Below, piece after piece: positions 1 to 11,607 of a stretch of 21,245 nucleotides of DNA. Every line of letters begins with the position of its first letter. Position 1 is the stretch's first letter. Below the pieces are notes generated by a model, which saw only the letters and a program-made list of their open reading frames with translations, did not search any database and was not told the origin of the DNA. Made by a program: the position numbers and the translations under genes. Origin of the DNA: Myxococcales bacterium (GTDB taxonomy: Bacteria; Myxococcota; Polyangia; Polyangiales; Polyangiaceae); assembly GCA_003151595.1 (NCBI GenBank), contig PLXW01000069.1, positions 1 to 21,245 on the forward strand, in the 5' to 3' direction.

Positions 1-3000
1 CCTGCGTCGCCTCGGCGGCCGCCGCAGTGCACGCGCCGGTCGAGTTGCAGCCGTTGCCGACCGCAGTGAAGCTGCAACCCGCGATCGCCGTGCAGTTCGC
101 CTTGTCGGTCTCCGCCCCCGCGGTCGTGCAAGCCCCGCTCGTGGTGCACGTCGACACTCCCCAGCCGCAGCCAGAGATTCCGAGACATGTGGCCTGGCTG
201 GCCTCGGCACCCGCTGCAGTGCACGCACCGGTCGAGTTGCAACCGTCGCCAGTCGCCGTCCAGCTGCAGCCGCTCGTGCCGGTGCAACCACTCTGAGTGG
301 CCTCGGCCGCGGCTGCGGTGCATGCGCCGGTCGAGTTGCAGCCGTTGCCCACCGCCGTCCACCCGCAACCGGCGAGGCCGGTGCACGCGCCCTGCGTCGC
401 TTCCGCTGCCGCGGCGGTACATGCACCGGTCGAATTGCAGCCGTTGCCGACGGCTCCCCAGCTGCAGCCCGCGACGCCGGTACAACCATTCTTGGTCGCC
501 TCGGCGCCCGCCGCAGTGCACGCGGCCGTCGAGTTGCAGCCGTTGCCCACTGCGGTCCAGTTGCAACCGGCGACTCCCTGGCAGTTCGCCTGATCCGTCT
601 CCGCGCCTGCGGTGGTGCACGCGCCGGTCGTGTTGCAGCCGTTACCCGCCGCGTTCCACGAACAGCCGGCGATGCCAGTGCAGGCGCCTTGAGTCGCCTC
701 GGCCGCAGCCACCGTGCAGGCCCCGTTGCTGCTGCACGACGTTGCTCCCCACCCGCAGCCCGACTTGGCGAGGCAGGCCGCCGACGACACCTCTTGCGCG
801 TTTTGAGTGCAGACTCCGGTGGAGTTGCAGCCGTTGCCGGGTGCGGTCCAGTTGCACCCTGCGATGCCGCTGCACGCGCCCTGGGTCGCCTCGGCTCCCG
901 CCGCCGTGCAGGCGCCGGTCGAGTTGCAACCGTTGCCGACCGCACCCCAGGTGCAGCCGCCCGCGGTGGTGCAGCCGTTCTGCGTGGCTTCGGCCGCAGC
1001 CGCGGTGCAACCGCTTGCCGAGTTACAGCCGTTCCCGGGCGCAGTCCAGTTGCACCCGGTGAGACCGGTGCAAGCACCTTGGCTCACCGCGCCTGCCGCG
1101 GTACACGCGCCTGTCGTGTTGCAACCGTTGCCGACTGCGCCCCAGCTGCAGCCGAGGGTGCCCGTGCAGCCGGTCTTCGTCGCCTCGGCGGCGGCAGCCG
1201 TGCAGAGTCCGGTCGAATTGCAACCGTTGCCGACCGCCGTCCAGGTGCAACCGCCCCCGGCGACTGCGTTGCAAGCGTTCTGGCTCGCTTCCGCTGCGCC
1301 CGCCGTACAAAGGCCGCTCGTGATGCATGAGGTCGGGTTGGTCCAGGCGCAACCGGTTTGCGCGGTACACGCGGCGGACGACGCCTCCTGCGCAACCGCA
1401 GTGCAGACGCCGGTCGTCTGGCAACCGTTGCCGGGGCCGGTCCAGTTGCACCCTGCGATTCCGGTGCATGCGCCCTGCGAGGCCTCTGCGCCGGCGGTGG
1501 TGCACGCGCCCGTCGAGTTGCAGCCGTTGCCGACCGCAGTGAAGCTGCAACCCGCGATCGCCGTGCAGTTCGCCTTGTCGGTCTCCGCGCCCGCCGTCGT
1601 GCATGCGCCCGTCGTCCCGCACGTGGGAACGCCCCAACCGCAACCCGCGACGCCAGTGCATGCCCCGCTCGAGAACTCTTGTGCCGCTGCGGTGCAAGCG
1701 CCCGTCGAGGTGCAGCCATTGCCCGGCGGAGCCCAGGTGCAGCCGCCGGCGCCCGTGCATGCCGACTTGCTCGCCTCGCCCGCGCCGGTGCAGACGCCCG
1801 CCGAGTTGCAACCGTTGCCGACCGCCGTCCAGCCGCAACCCGAGACACCCGTGCACGCGCTCTGGGTCAGCTGTGCCGGCGCCGCCGTACACGCGCCCGA
1901 CGTGGTGCACGCCGCGCCGCCACCCCACACGCATCCGGCAAGACCGGTGCACGCGACTTGCGACGCCTCTTGCGCGGCGGCGGTGCAAGCGCCGGTCGAG
2001 TTGCAGCCGTTGCCGGTCGCGGTCCAGTTGCAACCGCCGACGCCGGTGCAAGCCGCTTGGTTCGCGTTGCCGACGGTCGCGCAGCTTCCAGTCGAGTTGC
2101 AGCCGTTGCCCGTCGCCGTCCAGTTGCACCCGCCGACCCCGTTGCAAGCGCTCTGGGTCGCCTCCGCTCCTACGGCGGTGCATGCGTTGTCCGAATTGCA
2201 GCCGTTGCCGGTCGCGGTCCAACCGCAGCCTGCCAGCGAGGTGCAGGCGTTCTGGGTCGCTTCGGCCGCGGCGGCCGTGCAGTTCCCCGTGGAGGTGCAG
2301 CCGTTGCTGGCGCCGGGAGCCCAGGTGCAGCCGGCGGTGCCCGTGCAACCGTTCTTCGTCGCTTCCGCCCCGGCCACGGTACAGAGGCCCGTCGAGTTGC
2401 AGCCGTTGCCGGTCGCCGTCCAACCGCAACCTGCGATCGCGCCACACGCAGACTGCGTCGCCGACGCACCCGCCGCAGCGCACGCGCCCGTCGTCACGCA
2501 GGAAGGGGTGCCCCAGCCGCAACCGCCGCCGGCAACGCCGGTGCACGCGGCCGCCGAGACCTCCTGCGCCGCCGCGGTGCAGACCCCCGTCGACGTACAA
2601 CCGTTCCCGACGGGCGCCCACGCACACCCCGCTGCGCCCGTACAAGCCGTCTTGCTCGCTTCGCCGCCGGCTGTGCAGAAGCCCGTCGAGTTGCAGCCGT
2701 TACCCGTCGCGCTCCAATTGCAACCCGCGACGCCCGTGCACCCCGACTGCGTCGCTTCCGCGCCCGCCGCGGTGCACGCGCCGGTCGAGTTGCAGCCGTT
2801 GCCGACCGCGCCCCAGCTGCAACCGGCGACTCCCGTGCATCCCGTCTGATTCGCTTCCGCGGAGGCCGCGGTGCACGCGCCGGTCGAGTTGCAACCATTG
2901 CCCGTCGCCGTCCAGCCGCAACCTGCGACGCCCGTGCACGCTGACTTCGTCGCCTCTTGCGCTGCCACAGTGCAGAGACCCGTCGAGTTGCAGCCGTTGC

Positions 3001-5200
3001 CCGTCGCCGTCCAGTTGCAGCCCGCGACGCCACCGCAAGCCGCCTGCGTCGCTTCCGCAGCAGCGGCCGTGCATTGCCCGGTCGAGACGCAGCCGTTGCT
3101 TGCGCCCGGTGCCCACGTGCATCCGCCCGGCGCCGTGCATCCGATCTGATTCGCCTGGGCCGCGCCCCCCGTGCACACGCCCGTCGAGTTGCAACCGTTG
3201 CCCGTCGCCGTCCAATTGCAGCCGGCGATCCCCGTGCACCCCCCTTGGGTCGCCTCCGCACTTGCCGCCACGCACGCGCCGGTCGACGTGCATCCGTTCC
3301 CGAGGCCGCCGGCCCACGTGCAACCGCCGCCGGTCACACCGTTGCAAGCCAGCTGCGTCTGCGCGCCGGTCGCCTCGCATGCGCCCGTCGAGTCGCAGCC
3401 GTTCGCGTTGTTCGCCTGACCCACGAGGTGAAATGCGGGCGCGACCCAGCTGCAACCACTGAGTGCGCCGCACGCGGTCAGACTCTGCGCGGCCGGGGCG
3501 ACGCAGGCGCCAGTCGACGTGCAGCCGCCGGTCCACTGGCAACCGCTGACCCCGGTGCAGTCCGTCTGATCACCTGCGGCGCACGCGCTCGCGGCGGGTC
3601 CCGCGCATCCCCCGCTCCACACACACGTGCCGGTGGGATCGGCGACGCATTGGCCCTGGGTAGCCTCCGAGCAACCGGACGGGCCGGAGCACGAACCGAC
3701 GCCAGTGCCCGCGTCGAACAGGACTTCACGCTCGATCCACTCGCGCCCCCAGTGAGAGGAGAAGACCTTGCCGCCACCCTGGGTATATTCGACGACGTTC
3801 TGCCGGTAGCCGTTCTGGTCGTTGATGTCCGGAACCGTGGTCGGGTTCCCGTAGTTCGCGCTCGCCGGGCCCATGTACTCATCCCCGCAGCGGCAGGGGA
3901 GCATGACCATGTCGTAGTTCGAGAGGACGCTCTGGCTCGTGAGCAGCTGATCGTAGCCGCTCACGTTCGGGTCGGTCGTGCCGCCGTCGGGGAGGAGGAT
4001 CGTCGCCGCCGGGATGAGCCCGTTCGTGTTGACGCCGCCGCCTTGTTCGTTCTGCGCCGTCAGGATCTCGACGCGACCGCCGCCCTGGAAGGCGGAGAAC
4101 TGCGTGCGATCGATCCCGATGTCGTTGAGCATGCACTCGAACGGATCGCAGCTGCCTGTGATGACGCCGATGTGCGGGATGTTGTCTTGTCCGTACGGTC
4201 CGCCTTGAACGGTCGGGAGCGAGATGGGCCCTGCATCGTTGATCTGGCAGGCCGTCGCGTTGACCAACGTCAACCGACGCCACCGACCGACCTGCACGAG
4301 CAGCGGGATGTTGATGGTCGGCGCGCCTCCGCCATCGGAGCTGAGCGGCAGGGCCTCGTACGGAACCGAGCCGGCGCCAGCGGCGGCATCTGCCGGGTTG
4401 TCGCCGATCGTGAAGTTTCCGTTCGTGTCCGTGATGGCGAAGCCGATGCCGGCCGGGAGATTCGAACCGAGGCACGGGTTGTAGTTGAGCCCCGTCCCCA
4501 TCGGCGGAACGACGCCACCGTTGGGGATGAGGACGAGCGCGCCGCTGATTGGGTACGCTCCTGCGGGATCGAGGATCGTGCCGACTAGCTGCGTCGTCGA
4601 GCCAGCGTCGCACTGCGCGATGTAGCACTGGTTTCCGGTGCAATTGCTCCCGTCGCCGGGCTGCTGCACGTCAGCGAGCGTCCACCCTCCGCCATCGAGC
4701 GGGAAGAGACCTGCGCCGGCTTCGACTCCGTCGTTCGGGTTGTCGACGAACGTCTGGCAGTACGGGTCACAAGGGTCACAGCTGCCAGCCTCTCCGGACG
4801 CGATGGTCGTCGGGACCGACTCCACCCCGAGATGCGGCTTGACGTTGCCGTGCAAGGTAACCGGCTTGCGGCTCGTGAGGAACGTCGTGTACTGCGGAAC
4901 GCAAACACCCCAGAGACCGTTGGTGCAGGTCGTCGTCCCCTCGCTGCAGGTGGTCTCACCCCCTTGCGACGAGGTCGTGGCGCCGCAGGCCGTCGTGTCA
5001 CCGGGAGTCGAGCAGGGGCAACCGGGGCCGGGGTGCGAGCACGTGTTGTTGACGGGATTATTCGTCACCGGTGACGTGTCGACCGGAGGTGACGACCCGC
5101 TGCACGCTTGCAGCGCCATGCAGGCAGCCGCAAACGCCCCCGCGATCGCCGCGGACCAACGAATGAGCCTCGCTCTCTTCTGCGGATCCTTGGGCAGCAT
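1..5200 (-). CDS. Giant Cys-repeat lipoprotein, 3' end outside the window
   Basis: At least 1733 residues are encoded before the window edge. The ATG at 5200 opens a lipoprotein signal: basic n-region (KRARLIR, residues 8-14), a hydrophobic stretch and lipobox LQAC with Cys32. Ser at +2 suggests the outer membrane. Residues 53-99 are a Cys/Thr-rich segment ending GLWGVC, a style common in myxobacterial surface proteins. Residues about 195-280 look like a carboxypeptidase-regulatory-type beta domain (GTILDPAG, later TDTNGNFTI). Residues about 390-490 (YDMVMLPC, GGGKVFSSHW) are reminiscent of ThuA or class-I amidotransferase-like folds; this is only an impression. From about residue 505 to the window edge the protein consists of 33-residue repeats with spacing C-x11-C-x5-C-x8-C-x5 and recurring GC-x-W and NGCNSTGAC motifs. 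The function is unknown. A surface, adhesion or structural role is inference. The upstream GTG at 5203 is an alternative start; no clear ribosome site is visible. Confidence 0.88.
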   Translation of the reverse strand, partial: MLPKDPQKRARLIRWSAAIAGAFAAACMALQACSGSSPPVDTSPVTNNPVNNTCSHPGPGCPCSTPGDTTACGATTSSQGGETTCSEGTTTCTNGLWGVCVPQYTTFLTSRKPVTLHGNVKPHLGVESVPTTIASGEAGSCDPCDPYCQTFVDNPNDGVEAGAGLFPLDGGGWTLADVQQPGDGSNCTGNQCYIAQCDAGSTTQLVGTILDPAGAYPISGALVLIPNGGVVPPMGTGLNYNPCLGSNLPAGIGFAITDTNGNFTIGDNPADAAAGAGSVPYEALPLSSDGGGAPTINIPLLVQVGRWRRLTLVNATACQINDAGPISLPTVQGGPYGQDNIPHIGVITGSCDPFECMLNDIGIDRTQFSAFQGGGRVEILTAQNEQGGGVNTNGLIPAATILLPDGGTTDPNVSGYDQLLTSQSVLSNYDMVMLPCRCGDEYMGPASANYGNPTTVPDINDQNGYRQNVVEYTQGGGKVFSSHWGREWIEREVLFDAGTGVGSCSGPSGCSEATQGQCVADPTGTCVWSGGCAGPAASACAAGDQTDCTGVSGCQWTGGCTSTGACVAPAAQSLTACGALSGCSWVAPAFHLVGQANNANGCDSTGACEATGAQTQLACNGVTGGGCTWAGGLGNGCTSTGACVAASAEATQGGCTGIAGCNWTATGNGCNSTGVCTGGAAQANQIGCTAPGGCTWAPGASNGCVSTGQCTAAAAEATQAACGGVAGCNWTATGNGCNSTGLCTVAAQEATKSACTGVAGCGWTATGNGCNSTGACTAASAEANQTGCTGVAGCSWGAVGNGCNSTGACTAAGAEATQSGCTGVAGCNWSATGNGCNSTGFCTAGGEASKTACTGAAGCAWAPVGNGCTSTGVCTAAAQEVSAAACTGVAGGGCGWGTPSCVTTGACAAAGASATQSACGAIAGCGWTATGNGCNSTGLCTVAGAEATKNGCTGTAGCTWAPGASNGCTSTGNCTAAAAEATQNACTSLAGCGWTATGNGCNSDNACTAVGAEATQSACNGVGGCNWTATGNGCNSTGSCATVGNANQAACTGVGGCNWTATGNGCNSTGACTAAAQEASQVACTGLAGCVWGGGAACTTSGACTAAPAQLTQSACTGVSGCGWTAVGNGCNSAGVCTGAGEASKSACTGAGGCTWAPPGNGCTSTGACTAAAQEFSSGACTGVAGCGWGVPTCGTTGACTTAGAETDKANCTAIAGCSFTAVGNGCNSTGACTTAGAEASQGACTGIAGCNWTGPGNGCQTTGVCTAVAQEASSAACTAQTGCAWTNPTSCITSGLCTAGAAEASQNACNAVAGGGCTWTAVGNGCNSTGLCTAAAAEATKTGCTGTLGCSWGAVGNGCNTTGACTAAGAVSQGACTGLTGCNWTAPGNGCNSASGCTAAAAEATQNGCTTAGGCTWGAVGNGCNSTGACTAAGAEATQGACSGIAGCNWTAPGNGCNSTGVCTQNAQEVSSAACLAKSGCGWGATSCSSNGACTVAAAEATQGACTGIAGCSWNAAGNGCNTTGACTTAGAETDQANCQGVAGCNWTAVGNGCNSTAACTAAGAEATKNGCTGVAGCSWGAVGNGCNSTGACTAAAAEATQGACTGLAGCGWTAVGNGCNSTGACTAAAAEATQSGCTGTSGCSWTATGDGCNSTGACTAAGAEASQATCLGISGCGWGVSTCTTSGACTTAGAETDKANCTAIAGCSFTAVGNGCNSTGACTAAAAEATQ
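41..115. repeat. 75-bp identical block, copy 1
   Basis: This block is base-for-base identical to 1514-1588, at an offset of 1473 bp (491 codons, 15 repeat units). Most other units differ at many positions, so this is a recent intragenic copy or a gene-conversion tract. Both copies are followed by a short-type unit. Confidence 0.85.
1514..1588. repeat. 75-bp identical block, copy 2
   Basis: This is the second copy of the block at 41-115. The flanking units on both sides are similar but not identical. Confidence 0.85.
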
Positions 5201-5497
5201 CACCAGCCTAGAGCGCGCGAAGCGCTCGACACGGAGCCTCGATCACATTGGTACAGCGTTGTGCGCATAAAGGGGGACGAACCGCGTTGACGCTGGACAC
5301 AGATCAACAAGGCTCTCGAGTGCAACGGACGTACCCCCCACTGAACGTCCGCGCGATGTTCTCAGAGCGCGGAAAAACAAGCGTTCATGCGCGACGATGG
5401 CCGAGGAAGCGCCCGCACCGATTTCCGCTCTCTGCATCTTTTGCAAGGAGCCAAGAAGGGCGCATGCGTGGAAACGCGCGAGCCCTGAATACATGCG
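5201..5497. other. Intergenic region upstream of the lipoprotein gene
   Basis: This 297-bp stretch holds no convincing gene. It separates the lipoprotein start from the stop of the upstream same-strand ABC-F gene, so it should carry the lipoprotein promoter. I could not pick a credible -35/-10 pair. It contains the inverted repeat 5326-5351 and half of the hairpin 5487-5515. The short open frames across it lack ribosome sites and family resemblance. Confidence 0.5.
5326..5351. repeat. Inverted repeat, possible operator
   Basis: CGGACGT (5326-5332) and ACGTCCG (5345-5351) are perfect 7-bp arms around a 12-bp spacer, about 126 bp upstream of the lipoprotein ATG. It could be a binding site for a dimeric regulator. 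No known consensus is recognised. Confidence 0.25.
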
Positions 5498-5515
5498 TCA
5501 CTTGCGCATGTATTC
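5487..5515 (-). terminator. Perfect hairpin overlapping the ABC-F stop codon
   Basis: The 11-bp arms GAATACATGCG (5487-5497) and CGCATGTATTC (5505-5515) pair perfectly around a 7-nt loop. The TGA stop of the YbiT-like gene (5498-5500) lies in the loop. No T-tract follows on the minus strand, so this is not a canonical intrinsic terminator. A transcript-end stabiliser, a non-canonical terminator or a protein-binding palindrome are all possible. Confidence 0.45.
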
Positions 5516-7180
5516 GCGACCCGAGCGCTCCAGATACTCCTCGTACGATCCGCCGAAGTCGGTGACGGTGGTGCACGGCTTTCCGTCCGCTTCACCCGGC
5601 ATCAACTCGATCACGCGATTGGAGAGCTCGGCCACGAAGTGACGATCGTGACTGACGACGACGACCGTCCCCTTGAAGAGCTTGAGCCCGTCGAGCACAC
5701 CTTCGATCGACTCGATGTCGAGGTGATTGGTCGGCTCGTCGAGAATCAGAACGTTGTGCTGGAGGAGGAGCAGCTTGCACAGGAGCAAGCGCGCGCTCTC
5801 GCCCCCCGACAGCGCTTCCACGGGCTTCAACGCCTGATCGCCTTGAAAGAGCATGCGCCCGAGGATCGAGCGAATCTCTTCTTGCGGGCGCTTGATGTCC
5901 CACGAGTAGAGCCACTGAAACGCCGTCGTCCCCTTGGCCGTGTGCCCGAGCGCTTCGTGGTGGTCTTGCGCGAAGTAGCCGACCGACGTGTCGTGGCCCC
6001 ACTGCACGGTGCCCTTGTCGGGCTGCAAGGTCTCGCGCTTGGTCTCCGCGTCGATCGACTGCGAGCCGCCGACCATCAGCTTGAGTAGCGTCGATTTACC
6101 GATGCCGTTCGGGCCGATGACCGCGATTCTCTCACCGCGATTCACGTTCAACGCGAGGTCGCGATAGATGACCTTCGGACCGAAGGCTTTGCTCACGCCT
6201 TCCATGCGAAGCACGTCGCGACCGCTCGGCTTTTCGAACTCGAAGCGGATGAACGGCCGCACGAGGCTCGACTTCTTCGACGCCTTGGTCTCGATGACGT
6301 CGTCCAGCTTGTCGATCTGCTTCAAGCGCGACTGCGCCTGCTTCGACTTCGAGGCGTGAGAGCCGAAGCGCTGCACGAACTCCTGCAGCTCCTCCTTCTT
6401 CTTCTTCGCCGCGGAGGCGGTGGCGTCGGCGCGCTGCTTGTTCTCGTACTTCTGCGCGATGAAGTCGTCGTAGTTGCCGGTGTAGACGGTGACCGTCCGG
6501 TAATCGACGTCGGCGATGTGGGTGGCCGTCGAGTTGAGGAAGTGCCTGTCGTGCGAGACGACGACGAGCGTTCCTTTGTAGTCGTCGATGAGGAAGCTCT
6601 CCAACCAGCGAATGGACTCGAGGTCCAGGTGGTTCGTCGGCTCGTCGAGCAGGAGCACGTCGGGCTTCCCGAAGAGCACCTGCGCGAGCAGAACGCGCAG
6701 CTTGTAGCCGGCGGCGAGCGTACCCATGGGCTTCTCGTGCTGCTCGGGGACGATGCCGAGGCCGACGAGCAGCTCCGACGCGGTGCTCTCGGCGGAGTAG
6801 CCGTCTTCTTCCGCGATGGTCCCCTCGAGCTCGCCGAGGCGGATGCCGATCTCGTCGGTGACCTCGCCGGCGAGGAGCTTCTCCTTCTCGTGCATCGCCT
6901 CCCACAGGGCCTTGTTCCCCATGAGGACGGTGTCGACGATGCGCTCCTTGTCGTACTCGAAGTGGTTCTGCTTCAGGACGCCGAGGCGGAGGTTGCCGGG
7001 GATGCTGATGGACCCGGTGTCGGAGTCTTCGAACCCCGAGAGCATCTTGAGGAGCGTCGACTTGCCCGCTCCGTTGGCGCCGGTGAGTCCGTAGCGCTTG
7101 CCCGGGTCGAACTGCATCGAGACGTTCTCGAACAGGATCTTCGGACCGAATCGCTTGGTGAGCTTGTCGAGAACGATCAT
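5498..7180 (-). CDS. ABC-F family ATPase, YbiT-like
   Basis: This 560-residue soluble protein has two ABC domains and no membrane segments, as expected for ABC-F proteins, which act on ribosomes in translation. Domain 1 has Walker A GANGAGKST (34-42), a degenerate signature TLAAGYKLR (154-162), Walker B LLLDEPTNHLD (177-187) and switch SHDRHF. A charged linker (about 245-305) contains ASKSKQAQSRLKQIDK, typical of the subfamily. Domain 2 has Walker A GPNGIGKST (356-364), signature ALSGGES (456-462) and Walker B LILDEPTNHLD (478-488). The degenerate first signature and the linker match E. coli YbiT as I remember it. The ATG at 7180 is preferred because it gives the family N-terminus MIVLDKLTKRFG; a 19-residue upstream extension is unlikely. 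It is divergent from the kinase gene, with 77 bp between starts. Whether it regulates translation or gives antibiotic protection cannot be told. Confidence 0.95.
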   Translation of the reverse strand: MIVLDKLTKRFGPKILFENVSMQFDPGKRYGLTGANGAGKSTLLKMLSGFEDSDTGSISIPGNLRLGVLKQNHFEYDKERIVDTVLMGNKALWEAMHEKEKLLAGEVTDEIGIRLGELEGTIAEEDGYSAESTASELLVGLGIVPEQHEKPMGTLAAGYKLRVLLAQVLFGKPDVLLLDEPTNHLDLESIRWLESFLIDDYKGTLVVVSHDRHFLNSTATHIADVDYRTVTVYTGNYDDFIAQKYENKQRADATASAAKKKKEELQEFVQRFGSHASKSKQAQSRLKQIDKLDDVIETKASKKSSLVRPFIRFEFEKPSGRDVLRMEGVSKAFGPKVIYRDLALNVNRGERIAVIGPNGIGKSTLLKLMVGGSQSIDAETKRETLQPDKGTVQWGHDTSVGYFAQDHHEALGHTAKGTTAFQWLYSWDIKRPQEEIRSILGRMLFQGDQALKPVEALSGGESARLLLCKLLLLQHNVLILDEPTNHLDIESIEGVLDGLKLFKGTVVVVSHDRHFVAELSNRVIELMPGEADGKPCTTVTDFGGSYEEYLERSGREYMRK

Positions 7181-7257
7181 GGAATTGCGCGCGCTCGTGT
7201 AGCACGAAAACCGACGCCCGCGCGCGTGTGCACGCACGCGAAAGTTTCGCGCTCGCG

Positions 7258-10781
<3,524 letters not shown>

Positions 10782-10800
<19 letters not shown>

Positions 10801-11165
10801 CCCCGCTCCCGCCGGTTGCAGGACCCCCGGATCCCGACGGCGCCGACTGCGTGGCGTGTGGGCGGTGCTGTCACCACGGTCCGCGCACGGTCCATCTGCT
10901 CGAGAGCGACGACGCTCGCATGGGGAGGGTGCTGCTCGAGCGCTACACGGAGCTCGACGGTCGCGGTCCGGGGTGGCGCTTCATGCGAAACGAAGGGGCG
11001 CGGTGTGGTGCGCTCGACGTCACGAAGCCTGGGGAATTCCCCTGCGCCGTGTACGAGCACCGCCCCGAGGACTGCCGCATCGTCGAGCCGGGCTCCCCAT
11101 GTTGCCTCGAAGCGCGCCGCCTCGGTCACCTCGGCAGCAGCGTCGACTTCAAGCGCCCCCGCTAG
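10782..11165 (+). CDS. YkgJ-type CxxCxxCC cysteine-cluster protein
   Basis: This 127-residue protein has the defining motif CVACGRCC (residues 25-32) followed by HHGPRTVHL. Later cysteines occur in ARCGAL, EFPCAVYEHRPEDCRI and SPCCLEAR. This matches the Zn/Fe-chelating YkgJ family (Pfam CxxCxxCC), whose biochemical role is poorly defined. The GTG at 10782 lies 19 bp inside the kinase reading frame. It is the only reasonable start upstream of the motif, so expression is probably coupled to the kinase gene. The N-terminus is Pro-rich with no export signal. The family assignment is firm; the start is moderately sure. Confidence 0.8.
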
Positions 11166-11296
11166 CTTTGCTGGATCGCGCACGCACCGGGCGCTGGATC
11201 GCGCCGTCATCAGCAGGGGATTCTTGGAAAGATCCGTTCTGGCGGTTTTGGGCGCAAATTCGATCGGGCGTACCTCCGACGACGTCGCCGGATAGC

Positions 11297-11312
11297 TGGC
11301 ATCCCAGCTGCA
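11297..11312 (+). promoter_or_regulatory. Sigma-54-like -24/-12 promoter
   Basis: TGGCAT-N5-CTGCA fits the sigma-54 consensus TGGCAC-N5-TTGCA, with GG (-25/-24) and GC (-13/-12) exactly 12 bp apart. The predicted transcript start is near 11323, just before GAGGAG (11325-11330) and the ATG at 11341. The site sits within a dyad: AGCTGG (11294-11299) and CCAGCT (11304-11309). Myxobacteria use many sigma-54 promoters, but no enhancer-binding site was identified. Confidence 0.4.
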
Positions 11313-11324
11313 CTACGGACGGGC

Positions 11325-11330
11325 GAGGAG
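11325..11330 (+). promoter_or_regulatory. Ribosome binding site of the 44-residue ORF
   Basis: GAGGAG lies 10 nt before the ATG at 11341. It is one of the better Shine-Dalgarno matches in this window and supports reading the short frame as a gene. Confidence 0.5.
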
Positions 11331-11340
11331 ACGGTCTGCA

Positions 11341-11475
11341 ATGAAATCGACCTGGCCCATCCTGTTCGGACTGCTCGCGGTGACCATCGCCGCGTTCGTG
11401 TACGACGCGCGCAACGAATCCGCCGCGGCGAGCAACGCGGCCGCCGCGCCCGCCGCCGCCATCGCGACGCGCTGA
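11341..11475 (+). CDS. Small single-span membrane protein (44 aa)
   Basis: The frame begins MKSTWPILFG, continues with a hydrophobic stretch (residues 5-20) ending FVYDARNE, then an Ala-rich tail ending in IATR. One membrane segment near the N-terminus and a short outer tail are predicted. A GAGGAG ribosome site and an upstream sigma-54-like element support it. No family is recognised. It is too short for homology by eye, so it could be a small stress or envelope peptide or a chance frame. Its neighbours are the YkgJ-type gene (175 bp upstream) and the CBM9-like gene (132 bp downstream), all on the plus strand. Confidence 0.5.
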   Translation: MKSTWPILFGLLAVTIAAFVYDARNESAAASNAAAAPAAAIATR

Positions 11476-11607
11476 TCGTTCACGGGCCGGGGCGATCGAT
11501 CGTTCTCCACCTCGTTCACCCGAGCCCTGCTCCCCCGAGCGAGGCTGCGCGCACCCGGGCGGGTCCTGGAGATGCGCGCGGCATCGTGCCGGCGTAGCGT
11601 GCTCGCC

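Larger units (their letters stand above)
1..3640 (-). repeat. Tandem 99-bp coding repeats (about 35 units)
   Basis: The DNA has a 99-bp period in frame with the lipoprotein. On the plus strand the landmark is a recurring gagttgcagccgttgcc, which encodes GNGCNS on the minus strand. Units have diverged, but many core blocks remain identical. Short variants (a CGWG-type core, with two residues fewer between the third and fourth Cys) recur near 145, 728, 1316, 1613, 1895 and 2490. Long variants with one extra residue lie near 2294 and 3084. Units near the N-terminal border (about 3400-3640) are the most degenerate. The array continues beyond position 1. Confidence 0.9.

Noticed and set aside
1023..2645. 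A second minus-strand open frame of 540 codons in the repeat region
   Set aside because: It is Arg/Gly-rich, out of frame with the signal peptide and N-terminal domains, and is a shadow of the real frame.
807..2849. A 680-residue open frame on the plus strand across the repeat array
   Set aside because: It is antisense to the repeats and open only because the 99-bp unit lacks stops in that frame. It lacks a signal, a ribosome site and domain logic, and the minus frame continues a bona fide lipoprotein.
1..3640. CRISPR array
   Set aside because: The period is 99 bp with diverged units, no constant repeat with unique spacers, and the frame is coding throughout.
5201..5320. A sigma-70 promoter for the lipoprotein gene
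   Set aside because: Several TTG-type -35 candidates occur, but none has a credible -10 at the right spacing.
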